Source: Gracilariopsis chorda
Taxonomy: Eukaryota > Rhodophyta > Florideophyceae > Gracilariales > Gracilariaceae
DNA length: 64,000 nucleotides
Assembly (NCBI GenBank): GCA_003194525.1
Contig: NBIV01000118.1
Location: forward strand, 1 to 64,000
Direction: 5' to 3'
The notes beneath the pieces are model-generated. The model did not search any database. It saw nothing but the letters and a program-made list of their open reading frames with translations, and was not told where the DNA came from. The first letter of the stretch is position 1; each line of letters begins with the position of its first letter. This document shows positions 30,722 through 40,812 of this stretch, one piece after another. A program made the position numbers and the translations under genes.

Positions 30722-31690
30722 TTAATTGTAGAGCACTTTGAAGTGTGCTATGCCGTTTTTGTGGCATTTCAAATGATGATATGACTCAAATGAGCGCATA
30801 CAAGTAGCACAGTAAGGCGAAGTACGCTTACACTGCACGCGATTGCGGTGTGTTTTAGACTGACCATGGTCAAAAAAGGTTTCCGCACTGTTGCACTGAG
30901 TTTTGCACAACGTGTATAAGCATTTAAAACGAGCCACAGGCGTGGTCTTCTTCTTTGGTTGCAATTGGTCAGCCAAACACTTGGCCTTTTTTCTGCCGAG
31001 CTTCTGTATGCCACTAGTGTCTATCTGACCAGTGACCTCGTATGAGGTCAATTTTAATTACTCTGGAACTTTATCAAAACCTTAAAACTTTTCCAAAACT
31101 TTTGCACTCTGATCTTCTCATCATGTCTTCTACGCCGGCAGCGCTGAACCATGCCCATAAAACATCACCAACAGTCGTAACTGTCACATCAAGCACTATT
31201 GTCGACAACATTCCTACAAAATGGCCCCGTCCACAGATCTTATAGTTCAAAGACCACCTGCTTGGCCATGTTTCAATTTCGAAATTTAAAATGTTAGGCC
31301 ATACGGATCAGATTTGAATTTTCTTTTAATTTTGCGTGCCGTTGCGCTGACTTCATATGAGGTCAGCGCACCGGTCCGATAGACAATAGTGCTCGGCTGC
31401 ACTGGCACTTGATCTTGTTGGCGGCGACAGGACACGAGTACCTCTTTGGTTTCACGTTCAAAGACACTTGGTGGCTTTCGGCTGGATGTAGTTGAGTAGT
31501 GGCTTGGTACTGATTCACTGTCCAATTCGGAAGGGGTCAGATGGTGAAATATGTTCAGTCGTCGCTGATTGGTTGTTGGCAGTGGTAATACAGCAAGGTA
31601 ATGACGATGCAGGGATGATGGGTGCTCTATCGTTACCGTAGAATAGATTGAATTGTAAATGAAAACAGCGCCTGGTTTTCTACAAGCCAC
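30722..31690 (-). pseudogene. C2H2/U1-type zinc-finger ORF upstream of copia-1 gag, split by a MITE
   Basis: Lies between the 5' LTR and gag. The reading from 31,690 (GTG; open back to 31,744) is Ser/Thr/Pro-rich (HHLTPSELDSESVPSHYS) and runs to VPVQPST, where the MITE enters. It resumes in the same phase as SGIQKLGRKKAKCLADQL. It contains one good finger, YCATCMRSFESYHHLKCHKNGIAH (C-X2-C-X12-H-X5-H, positions near 30,800), and an imperfect one before it ending HGQSKTH. The spacing is that of U1/matrin-type fingers, which bind dsRNA or DNA. An ORF of this kind is not part of the standard copia gene set, so a captured gene is one explanation. The absence of an ATG upstream of the MITE suggests an upstream exon, a lost start or decay. 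Confidence 0.6.
31014..31389. mobile_element. 368-bp piggyBac-derived MITE
   Basis: Ends TGTCTATCTGACC (31,018) and GGTCCGATAGACA (to 31,385) match copies A and B. The inside is the first ~225 bp and last ~145 bp of the full element joined at a CTT shared by both sides (CCACAGATCTTATAG, near 31,241). It is a simple internal-deletion derivative. Flanked by CTAG (31,014-31,017) and ATAG (31,386-31,389). Element plus one duplication is 372 bp, a multiple of three, so the host ORF stays in phase on both sides but meets stops inside. Confidence 0.88.
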
Positions 31691-31880
31691 TTTGTTTATA
31701 TGCTGATTGCACCCTAAACAATATAGATTAGAAAAAATGTGCGGTTAGTAATTACGTCTTATACGTATTGGATAACAACGTGTAATCAGTACCAACAGAA
31801 TGTTTTTTCAATTCTTTAGATTTCGCATGAGTTACCTGTAAACTGTAAAACTCAACGATTATCCACGGGTAGTTCCGGAA

Positions 31881-32254
31881 TGTCGTGAAATAATACGTCT
31901 ATAAAAAGGAGCGGCCTCTAATATTAGCTAGCAGCGGCCAAAAAGGGATGATTCCTTTGCTTAAAGAAGTAGATTTGATGATAATAATGGGTTGGGGAAC
32001 AGAAGAGAGGCAAAGGTCGAGCTCTGTTTCCTCGTTTTATACTCAGAGAGAAAGAAGCTAGTCGTCTTTTCCGGTTGTTAGAGTTCTAACATGCTCGGAT
32101 GAATGCAGCATTGTAAGCAGCCATCAAACCATCCTCGGGGTTAGTGAGAAGACAGGACGCTTTCTCACCATTCCCAAAGATGCTGAGGTGGTCCATTCCA
32201 TCTCCTTTGTCCTCACCGTATGACAAGGACGGTGAGCGGAGCTTTATCTTCATA
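31881..32254 (-). repeat. 5' LTR of copia-1
   Basis: 374 bp matching 25,417-25,790. On the minus strand the LTR ends CACGACA and internal sequence continues TTCCGGAACTACCC. The primer binding site is not obvious. The 190 bp between this LTR and the zinc-finger ORF (31,691-31,880) have no other feature. Confidence 0.85.
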
Positions 32255-32960
32255 CATTTATATGGGATCTGCCGTTCTCCCACAAGCATCTTTAGTGACA
32301 TCACGGATGAAACAAGAATTAAGCAACTTCAGAGTAAAACATTTGATAGACGCGAAAGCAATGTTCTTGAAGATAAAGTCTTTAAGCTTGAAAATCGATA
32401 CATCAGACCACATTCAACAAGCATCACTCGCAAAACTCTCCAAAACGTCCACTGTAGTAACGACAACCCTTAGGGACAGACAGGGATCATCTGCATGCTT
32501 AAGATATCCACAATGTACGACGATGAACCGATAGTTCACCCGCTTTACTCGAATGGTATGAAGCAGCATCGAGCATCGTAGTTTTCGTTCGGCGCGGTAA
32601 TGCTGACCTGCGCGGACGCAGAGGACCGCGAATTCGATATAAAGCTTTCTATGCAGAACATGTTTCCAAAAAAATTATGCTGCATCACTTACTGGTCGAA
32701 TCTAAGGCTCTTTTTGACACTGTCACTATACTTCACGAGAGCAGAAAATACCGACTGACAAAGACGGTGACAATGATCGGGGATGCTTTTGAGTCAGAAT
32801 AGCTAGATCAAAAACCTGGATACCAGGCTGGATCAATCTTGCCGATGCACTAAAAAAGAGAAGCATCACGCATGCCACTGATCGCAACAAAATGTTCGTT
32901 CATGGGTATTGGAACATTGATACCACAAAATATATTAAGCACATAGCTGAAGCATGGTAG
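32255..32960 (+). pseudogene. copia-2 RNase H and C terminus
   Basis: Continues the RT fragment of 24,924-25,416: YMGSAVLPQASLVTSRM and ELSNFRVKHLIDA, then a broken stretch, then FVRRGNADLRGRRG, LLVESKALFDTVTILHESR and a C-terminal WIPGWINLADAL block near 32,820-32,850, ending HIAEAW at 32,960. These are the classical copia RNase H motifs. Stops near 32,330, 32,470 and 32,800 inactivate it. Confidence 0.7.
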
Positions 32961-33092
32961 TAAGACAATGACGCCGCATCGATGATATAAAACCGATTAA
33001 CTCTCGTAATCTTAATAGTTTCAGTAAGGTTCTAACGCGACAGAGGGGTATGTCAGTTGGATAACGTATGGAGACCTCACGGGGAGGCAAGG

Positions 33093-33135
33093 AACACGTA
33101 CAACTTGACGAATAGCTCGCTAAATTGTACGTGTT
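33093..33135. repeat. 11-bp perfect inverted repeat
   Basis: AACACGTACAA and TTGTACGTGTT separated by 21 nt. Located 130 bp beyond copia-2 coding sequence, possibly within its LTR (a hairpin terminator or operator-like site). Nothing else is seen in 32,961-33,171. Confidence 0.5.
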
Positions 33136-33171
33136 TATACGTACAGAGTTATATCCTTAGTACCCGAATGA

Positions 33172-33265
33172 TCGCGTAGTATCTCTACTTAAACCAACCC
33201 AACTTTTTCGGAGCAACCAAAAGCTCCCGGCACATTTGTGCCGTATGTTTTTGTATCCGACGCCC
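33172..33265 (+). repeat. dispersed repeat, also inverted at the right edge of the window
   Basis: Begins TCGCGTAGTA and includes CGGAGCAACCAAAAGCTCCCGG, then a 7-bp stem with 2-nt loop CGGCACATTTGTGCCG, then TATGTTTTTGTA. The reverse complement of 63,909-64,000 matches it along its length. Its position after copia-2 pol makes a copia-2 LTR likely. Spacer 33,266-33,540 that follows has no recognisable gene. Confidence 0.65.
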
Positions 33266-33545
33266 TTTCACTGCGTAGACGATTATGAAAATCAATCAGT
33301 TATCTGACGTTCGTGAAATAACCGAAAGTTCGCATTGACTGGAATTGTCCATATGCGTACCGCTTTACACCTGAACTAGTGCGAGTGAAGAGTGCAGATG
33401 AGAACGCGCTCTCCTATCTCAGAATCGTTTCACTTGATATGCCTTGCCTCTTGCGTTGACGCCATCTTCATGCATTTGGAATTGAAACGCTTCCGCATGC
33501 CTGCAAACCAATTCAAACATGTGCTTATCTACAATCATCAGTATG

Positions 33546-33689
33546 ACGCATCGTACACATTCCGAACAATGTGCTGAGTTATTCATCAATATTACGTATC
33601 GTACGCATTCAGAACAGTGCGCTGAGTTCTTTATCGGTATTACGCATGTTACGCCTTCAGAGCAATGTGCTGAGTTATTCATCGTTATT
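33546..33689 (+). repeat. 48-bp minisatellite, three units
   Basis: Three imperfect direct units (33,546, 33,594, 33,642). Each, read +, encodes 16 residues of the form THRTHSEQCAELFIxI. The complementary strand is open too, through NNSAHCSECVRCVIL repeats. A fourth and fifth unit lie at 34,126-34,222. No domain is recognised. Confidence 0.75.
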
Positions 33690-34125
33690 AATGTTTATCA
33701 GAACGAGGTTATGGAGCACAATGACGTGCTAGTGCAGTAGGCGATGCTGCGGTCAAAAGAACAGACACACTGACTTCGGAAGTCCTTCCAAGAATGCCTC
33801 CAATTCTTCGCCTTCCACGAAGGATCGAGCTTTTTATACTGCGTACAATGGCATTGGTTTCTGTACTACTAGGTGTAGTACAAGTTTTTTTGCTGTTTCG
33901 ACGATTTCCAAAAGATGGCCTAGTACTATAAGCCAGCTCAGCTACGTCCAGTTCAGGCTCTACTCGCTTGAAGCTTCTCACGGCTAACCTGGTCTCTCAC
34001 TGCATACCACGACAGCTGCGTGAACTTCAAGCTCTTCCCGCTTGAAGCCTACCGCTGCACCTTTAGCTCAGTCTTTCCTTCTATTCTATGTCAGGCATAC
34101 GAAACCGACTACGTGGACATCAACA

Positions 34126-34222
34126 GTTATGCATCATACGCATTCAGAGCAATGTGCTGAGTTATTCATCGGTATTACGCATCGTACGCATGCAGAGCAA
34201 TGTGTTGAGTTGAGTTATTCAT
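34126..34222 (+). repeat. 48-bp minisatellite, two further units
   Basis: Same unit as 33,546-33,689 (HHTHSEQCAELFIGI, HRTHAEQCVELS), separated from it by 436 bp. That spacer holds a 90-codon minus-strand ORF (33,709-33,981) I do not recognise. A partial extra GAGTT at the end suggests slippage. Confidence 0.7.
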
Positions 34223-34225
34223 GAT

Positions 34226-35073
34226 GATGTGAACATTATAGAATTCAGGGTTGCACTGGTTTTGGGAGAGTCTGCAAACAGCAGACCTTTCTTTCGCATA
34301 AGGAGTCGTGAATAAAAAGCACGCATGTATGCATCCTTAAGCTGCTAACAGCCCTGCTACCAGATATTCAACTCAATGTATAATTGCATTACGAAACTGA
34401 AGTTTGTTGCGGTCCTTCATATGCAATATTTAAGTACATCTACGCCACATATGTTTGCTCCAATTTCTGCATATACCGCTACCCAATATATAGCGCTCTA
34501 GCAACTTACATGAATAATCAGCGTAGTGATGGGAGGGAACAAGACGTAACAGAAAACGCATAAACAGCGGTAAGGAACAGTGTATAGGAACTCAATCGCG
34601 AGCGGTGTAGAAAACAGAGAGCCCACAGCAGAAAGGAGACAGAATTTAGTGAGGTAGAACTTAGGAAAGCGTGACGCCTAGTTCTTAAGTTGTCGCTGAC
34701 CGAAATTGCGTGCACCCCTTGTATTTATGGGATGAAATATCTCACAGTGTGTTCTCGAGTGTGCCGAAGCCGTGAGCTAAGTTGCAAGCCACAAATTTTC
34801 GCTTGACGCCAATTAACAAACCGTCCTCTTCTATCCGCTCATGACCGGCATATGCGCGCAGACATGTTTGTATTCCCCTACCTGATCTCGCTCTCTCTTT
34901 AAAAAGAAGAAGACAGCAAGGTTCGCACTCGTTCATTTCCAATAGCTGCAACAAAGAAAATCTCCGATGTAGTGAGGGACCACTGCAAGGTAGTAGCGAG
35001 TCCCGCTCAGGGCACATGCAGTTCCGCCCGTCGAGGTGTGCCGACCTTCCGAAAATGCTGTAGAACTCTATAA
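34226..35073. other. unassigned
   Basis: Short ORFs only on both strands (for example 34,742-35,017 minus, 91 codons, not recognised). No repeats matched within the window. Confidence 0.3.
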
Positions 35074-35190
35074 AGTTACGCCGGATGAGGAAGCCAATGG
35101 AGATGCGATTGGGTCTATTAGGGGAGTCTAGCCGTCGAATAGATAATTAGCATTCTACTTGTAGAAAGCGAATACCATTGCCTTGGAATT
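35074..35190 (-). repeat. fragment of gypsy-III LTR, inverted
   Basis: Matches the reverse complement of about 9,461-9,575, including AGATGCGATTGGGTCTATTA and AGCCGTCGAATAGAT. The similarity ends abruptly near 35,190, so this is a truncated copy. Confidence 0.75.
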
Positions 35191-36999
35191 GGAGGCACAT
35201 GCCCGTAACCACACACACACATCTCCGGGTTCACCATCATCTCTATGGAACAGTCCTGTATGGAAAAAAGATCAAGAAGGGAGAGATCAGTTGGGCATAG
35301 TGAAGCCTGTTGAGTCTGAATACATCCTACACTTGAAAATGACAGTCTGTCTGCACCGAATGGCCCACTATGCTATTTTTACAAAGTGTTAGAGTCAATT
35401 TTGTTGGGCAGGGTGGAGTGTATTTGTGCGCCATATAATGTATTGCGGTCGTTCGAGCTATCTCTTTCTTTTACTCAGATCACGATAGATCTACTGCTAC
35501 TTACAGTGTTTTAGAGCTGGTCTACTTAGTCGTTCCACTGTGTTTCACATCCTGCTTGGAGATGGAGCTCTTCTCTGTACAACTCCACCCGTGGTTCACT
35601 TGACCAAGCGGCACTCTGGTGGCTGATGACCAGGCCCTAAGGTCCGACCAGACTGACTGCACAGGGCAGGCCAAAACGTGTAACTTGGAAAGCCACACAT
35701 ATGCGCACATCAACAAACCTAAATCCTCTAAAAAGAAAGAAAAGCGGAGCGAAGCAGATTGACATGTGAGAAGCGTAGGGTTTCAGCGAAGGACGACTAG
35801 GAGCGTTGGCCTTCGGCCTGAAGATTCTACACTGCACTTCATAGAACCAGGAGTGAAGAGCATGCAGTTCTATACGCCAACCCTCGGCTGCGATCGCCGC
35901 CGTCCGCACTCACGGCTCACCCAAAAGAACCAGATCTATAGTTGTGCGAAAAGACCTTCTCATCCGAAATAGATGACTCGACTATGTTACGCTCTCGAAG
36001 CTCCAAATAGAACATCATCAAGATTCATCCAATATCCTGATGTGCCTCTTTCTACATCACGGAGTAACCTCAAGATCGATCGCGAATATGATATCGATTT
36101 CTGTGTCGTGGAGAACTTGAGATAATCCAGTCCACACTGTGTGATAGAAGCCATGACGAAGAGCTAAGGTGTGGGCTTCGGAGTTGCAGGACGAAACCTC
36201 AGAGTTGGAACCTTTCTTGGGACCCTAACGAGTCGTTTTGTTCTCGTTCTGCTACTGTGCGCTCCTCATTCAGGAAGTGCCAGAAGCAGGAGAGCGCCTT
36301 GAGCCTGATTGATATCGAGCTCAAGAGCTGCTACTTGTGTGATGGAGACTGTGTCGTTGTGCGGAGCTGCAACTACTCTTTTGCTTGCAAAAAGAGCTTC
36401 ACTCATGTCTGACCCACAGATCTGATTGTTAATACTGAAAATGGATGATTGCATTAGTTCAATGGGATTAGCTAGCTAGCAATGGTGGTGACTGTATTCT
36501 GCAAACGAACGTAGTGGGAAGGAATGGTAGTGGGCAGCAATATATGTAATTTCCTGCGCCAGCAAAGACAATCCCTGAAAAGCGTCGAGTGGTAGCGAAG
36601 TATGCCGTCGCAGTTCAGCATGTGAATGGGCGCCGGAGGGCACCAAATCAGCGATTTCCTGTTCGTGCGCACGTCTTCTTCATCACACGTTTTGGTGATC
36701 ACCGCAAAACGGATGGCGTGAATTAAACATTGGTTGTAGCAAGGTACTTTCTTCCAATACATACTCGTTCACTGTTAGTGTTCATTGTCATCATGGTCAT
36801 CACGACCACACACGGGAAACAAAGCAAACTAGCGCCGATGCACGTGTACCCATTAAGCTTACAACACAGCACGCGATGCCGAGCAGCTCTCCGGGGCGCT
36901 TTCCGCCTGCTGGCGAGTAGCGGATACAGTGATAAGAAAAGGATCGCTGCCGCGACCACGACAGAGACAGGGATCGCGCCGTCGCCGACTGATCGCACC
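35191..36999. other. unassigned, upstream of the host gene
   Basis: No recognised domain. A 69-codon + ORF (35,183-35,392) and several minus ORFs under 100 codons are present. Base composition rises toward GC from about 36,840, where the host gene's 5' region begins. Confidence 0.3.
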
Positions 37000-37908
37000 A
37001 TGCGCCCTATGCGCGACTCGGATCACTCGGCTCTTTGCGTGCTGGCGCTGCTCCTCCTTCACGCCAGAGTCACGCACGCGCGCACCGTGTGCGACTCGCG
37101 CCCCCTTTTGAAACTGAAGGATGGGTTCACGTCGAGCGGGCGCGAGGCGCTACGCGAGCAGGTGCGAGAGCTACAACAGCTTCTGATTGACCGCGGGTAC
37201 CCCAGCAAAACCGATAAGCCTTTCGAAATCGACGGGCTTTCCGGGAAGATGACCAAAGCGGCTGTGGAAGAGTACCAAACGGACCACGGCTTGCTAGTGG
37301 ATGCGAAGGTTGGTGACCAAACATGGGCATCGCTGTGCAGAGATACCGATTCTAGTACTCCCCATCAACCCGCGAGCACTGTCGTTACCACGACAGCAGC
37401 CTCACCCCGTCCCTCGCCAAATGCGACCGATGCGCAACCCGCACCCGCCCCAGTCAGTGGACTGAACTGTTCCAAATGGACCGTGCCCACCGAGGTGCAA
37501 CGCATCCCGCCCTTCGAGACAATTCTCTCCAGCGGTCCATGGGATGCGCGCAGCAGCCCAATCGCCGATACCGCGTGCATGCTTGGCTTCAACTTCAGCG
37601 CCGGGACACGCGTGCGCGTGGAGGCACACACCGCCGCGTTTCTCTACGTGATGGAAATGGGCGCGGATAAGCGCGGCTGGGTTTCTGATCGCGCCGTTGA
37701 TTTGCCCGCTCGTTCAACGGCGCCGGTGCCGAGTGGAAATGGCGGGGACCCGAGGTTGAATACATTGGAGGTCGTGGGTGTCGTGGCGGGCGTGGTGAGC
37801 GCGTTGATTGCACTGGTGGGCGCGGCGGGTGCAATGGTTCAGCGAAAGCGCGGGAGTGAAACATGTTGTGCGCCGTGGCTGCGGCAGGTGGGGGAACGTT
37901 GTCGATAA
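37000..37908 (+). CDS. type I membrane protein with peptidoglycan-binding-like domain
   Basis: 302 residues from ATG 37,000, chosen because it starts a good signal peptide (MRPMRDSD, then ALCVLALLLLHARVTHA); the frame is open further upstream. Residues 50-112 resemble a PG_binding_1 domain: REALREQVRELQQLLIDRGY, IDGLSGKMTKAAVEEYQ, VGDQTWASL. A Thr/Pro/Ala linker follows. Residues 165-235 look like a small SH3-type beta domain (FSAGTRVRVEA, RGWVSDRAVDL). A single transmembrane helix (256-280, VVGVVAGVVSALIALVGAAGAM) precedes a short basic tail with paired Cys. It is probably on the cell surface, binding a wall glycan. The gene is intronless and clearly more GC-rich than its surroundings. The ligand and the SH3 call are inferences. 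Confidence 0.7.
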   Translation: MRPMRDSDHSALCVLALLLLHARVTHARTVCDSRPLLKLKDGFTSSGREALREQVRELQQLLIDRGYPSKTDKPFEIDGLSGKMTKAAVEEYQTDHGLLVDAKVGDQTWASLCRDTDSSTPHQPASTVVTTTAASPRPSPNATDAQPAPAPVSGLNCSKWTVPTEVQRIPPFETILSSGPWDARSSPIADTACMLGFNFSAGTRVRVEAHTAAFLYVMEMGADKRGWVSDRAVDLPARSTAPVPSGNGGDPRLNTLEVVGVVAGVVSALIALVGAAGAMVQRKRGSETCCAPWLRQVGERCR

Positions 37909-40800
37909 GAACCACAATCTGATCAGCCATAGCTACAAATAGTGCTGATATGGAGGGAGTACAGGGTTAGCTCTCAATCTCAGTTCTGCACAGTAATCAG
38001 AATGACATTCTGCTTCCCTTGCAGACTTCTTTCTACTTTATTGTGAATCAAAACTGACAAATGAAAGCTTTGTAACTCATCACCATCACTATTTAGCTCT
38101 TATGGTAGCAGTGTGTTGGTCTTGAAGATTACTGGAAATTTTCATACGTTTCTTGATTGGAGAATGTTCTGGAACTAGACGCCGCAGCAACTCTAGGTGG
38201 CAATAGTAGGTGCATGGAGTCAAATGGCCTCACGATGATACCGTTTTTGGAAATCTGAGGTTTTCCTTGGATACTTACGTTGATGCTGTTTGCACTGTAG
38301 TAGAGTAACACCTGTTCAGTGCTACGTCTACTTGATGAGTCATCAAGGAGACGACCACTCACTTAGTAGAAGCAGAGGCCTCACTGTTAGAGTGAAGCTC
38401 TCGTTAGTTCCAGTCATGACAGTGTGTCGGTCTTGGTTCTGGTAAAGATGTTCAGTACCAGTTGACTCCAGCCTTCGCTATCTTACATGCACCCTATGGG
38501 CACATACAGCATCAACGCACATCCATTGATTTCTGCCTGCGGCTGCTTTGTCACAAATCTCAATCATTGCCAAGCAAAGAGCTGGTCTGTTTTCCTCGCT
38601 GCACGTGCTGTTCTTACAAAAGGAGTGAATGAATTCTTCTCCCTTTCACACGGATGGTATCAGTATCAAACTTATAAATCTTGCGAATCGGTTTTGTCGC
38701 TTCCGATGAACAGGATGAGCGGGATGAGGATTCTTGCCATCGGATTAGTGGTCCAGCATTGACACCTCCAAGCCAGGTAAGGTCGTAGATGGGCAGGTCA
38801 GCAGTATTCCTGGTGGTAAGGAACGTGATGGGACCATCGATTCCGTACCTGTATTGCAACGCTAGAAGGCAAGAGAACAACTGAAACATACAAGATATCT
38901 CTTTCAAGAGTGGAACCTGTGAGTAATATTTTGCACGAGGAAACGACACCGGACGACGACAGTCCTTAATATGCCCCTTTCTTAGCTAAAAGAGGATAAG
39001 AAATGTGTTTGTAGCTTGAGAGTACCAGCACAGGCGTGCAATGCTAATGTAGTGAACACGTACAAACCGTGACAAAGAACCAAGATGCAAGGTAGAAAGG
39101 AAACCCGGTAATGACCGCAAAACACAACGAGCGCCAAAGCCCGGAATAATGTAGCCAAGAGCCTACACCAGCGGATAACCTACGCGATCAAAACCTTAGA
39201 TCTAGCATACTGCTGATGATCAGGCCTAGTATAGCACAATGGTCAACACGTACGACCAAAACCTTAGTTCTAGTAGGTAGCCAAAGTGTACCGCGCTACA
39301 CAATACGGGCCCAACCAAAGGCATTGTAGTACAATAAAGGTGGTAATTGCGGGAGACAGAGCCGCAACACATAAAGGGTTGAGTGATGAAGAGTTTGGCT
39401 CATGGCAGGGAAGAACAGACTGCTCTAAGAGAATTTCGGGGTTGCAAAAGGGAGGAGAAGTGGTCTGGCCCGAGTTGGCTTGGACGTTGCCACACACGGG
39501 CTTTTATGGACAATTATGCTAGGCGCATAATCTCTATTAATGCATTTCAGGTCTAGGTAATGACTCATAACAACATGTGAAGGGACATATCCTTGCCATG
39601 ACAGACCAGCTTGGCAAAAGGTATTATACATCGTGGGGTATTTTTTTGTGCCTTTGAGCGGACGACACCACGGGCAACATGACGTTTGCTGGTGCGCCAG
39701 GAGAATGGAGAGGTAGCCGATGAGCAGTGCAATATCGAAGCTGGGAGGTCGGCGGCATTGACAGCGGCGGGTGCGGTTACTGCGACGCACTAAAGGCGCC
39801 GGGCTACGCAACGGCGTGGGCAGCGGATGGTGGTGCCAGTGGTTGATTGGCAGCGCGGACCACATACGGACAAACGGGTGGCATGCATATTTATGCGTGA
39901 GCATGCCCTTGCCATGATGGCAGAGCATGTACATTTGGGAGGCATGCCCTGCCATCATGGCAAAGGCATACGTCCAAGTTCACAGAACCCATGACAGAGG
40001 GCCGTTCTATGAGTTTCTAAATGTTAAGGGATGTAAAAGTGTTACGCAGTCAATTTCAAGCTTTCACCCTAGGCTTCATTCTATGAGCGTTTTCTTAACG
40101 CCAGCTCCATACCCTACCAGTGAACATTCAGTACCATCCCGCCCACCCTTGCCTCATGCCAACGTCCAAACAAGTCACATGAGTCAGAACTCTGCAAGAT
40201 TTGTCATTTTGTTTTGTCAGGGGGAAGCTAAACTTGTACTGACCGCAGTTTTGAAGTGTATTCTTCCAACTTTCAACATTCTTTTAATGTACGAAGCAAC
40301 AATAGTGTTCCCTAGATTAAAAGAAATCTTGAAAGGTTGGGAGACAACGTGTAAATGCCTGATTGCTCGAGTATGGTTTTCCAGTTTCGTTTCATTTCAT
40401 TTAACAAATCATAGAACGGCCCTAAACTCTCTTAGAAAATGGACGGAAGAACTCCGATTGAATACAATTTCAACCATTCTCGGATGGAGAAGAAAAGTAT
40501 TTAGTAAAACAAGTCAAAAATGGCAAATATTTTACTGAAAAAAATGAAAAAACATGGGAGAAGAGTATAGTGGGCACCTTCTGAAAACACAAAACAGCGT
40601 TTTTGATACGTACAAAGGTCACCATTTGTGCGGCAACGTGACTTGGTGCATTGGTGCTGTCTGACGTTGGCGTCCCATGAAAGCACGGCACCAGCAATCG
40701 CAAATACGTATTATATGGCTGCCTATACACAAATGGGCGCCTCTTTAAAACACAGAATCTGAGATCTCAACACTCCTCGTAATATAATGATTTACACATG
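37909..40800. other. non-coding or weakly coding stretch after the host gene
   Basis: Contains unrecognised ORFs: 38,614-38,949 minus (111 codons, ITFLTTRNTADLPIYDL) and 39,927-40,538 plus (203 codons, start MYIWEACPAIMAKAYV). The latter overlaps a 177-codon minus ORF. Two copies of CGA(T/C)CAAAACCTTAG(A/T)TCTAG lie near 39,186 and 39,251. CTTGCCATGATGGC-like palindromic repeats occur near 39,900-39,960. No domain is supported. Confidence 0.3.
39927..40538 (+). CDS. hypothetical protein, 203 codons
   Basis: ATG start, no recognised motif. Composition is mixed with Ser/Thr/Leu-rich segments and a possible hydrophobic stretch (LVLTAVLKCILPTFNILLMY). Another long ORF lies on the opposite strand, so a chance ORF is quite possible. 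Confidence 0.2.
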   Translation: MYIWEACPAIMAKAYVQVHRTHDRGPFYEFLNVKGCKSVTQSISSFHPRLHSMSVFLTPAPYPTSEHSVPSRPPLPHANVQTSHMSQNSARFVILFCQGEAKLVLTAVLKCILPTFNILLMYEATIVFPRLKEILKGWETTCKCLIARVWFSSFVSFHLTNHRTALNSLRKWTEELRLNTISTILGWRRKVFSKTSQKWQIFY

Positions 40801-40812
40801 TATGAAAGGGTT

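Larger units (their letters stand above)
25412..32259 (-). mobile_element. copia-1: complete Ty1/copia element nested in copia-2
   Basis: The element spans 25,417-32,254 on the minus strand, with 374-bp LTRs at both ends. Order 5' to 3': LTR, zinc-finger ORF, gag, zinc knuckle, protease, integrase, RT, RNase H, polypurine tract, LTR. Integrase before RT marks Ty1/copia. Flanks CATTA (25,412-25,416) and CATTT (32,255-32,259) fit a 5-bp target duplication with one change. Removing the element joins copia-2 in frame (GTLI then YMGSAVLP). LTRs differ by roughly 15% by eye, so the insertion is much older than gypsy-I. Confidence 0.85.

Noticed and set aside
33546-34222. CRISPR-like array
   Set aside because: Units are contiguous tandem repeats without unique spacers, and the DNA is eukaryotic.
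37365-37930. Minus-strand ORFs opposite the host gene
   Set aside because: They mirror the GC-rich coding sequence. The + strand has a signal peptide, domain and transmembrane helix; they have none.
39425-39958. Minus-strand 177-codon ORF as a gene
   Set aside because: No motif, Pro/Arg/Ser-rich composition, overlaps another long ORF on the other strand; probably chance.
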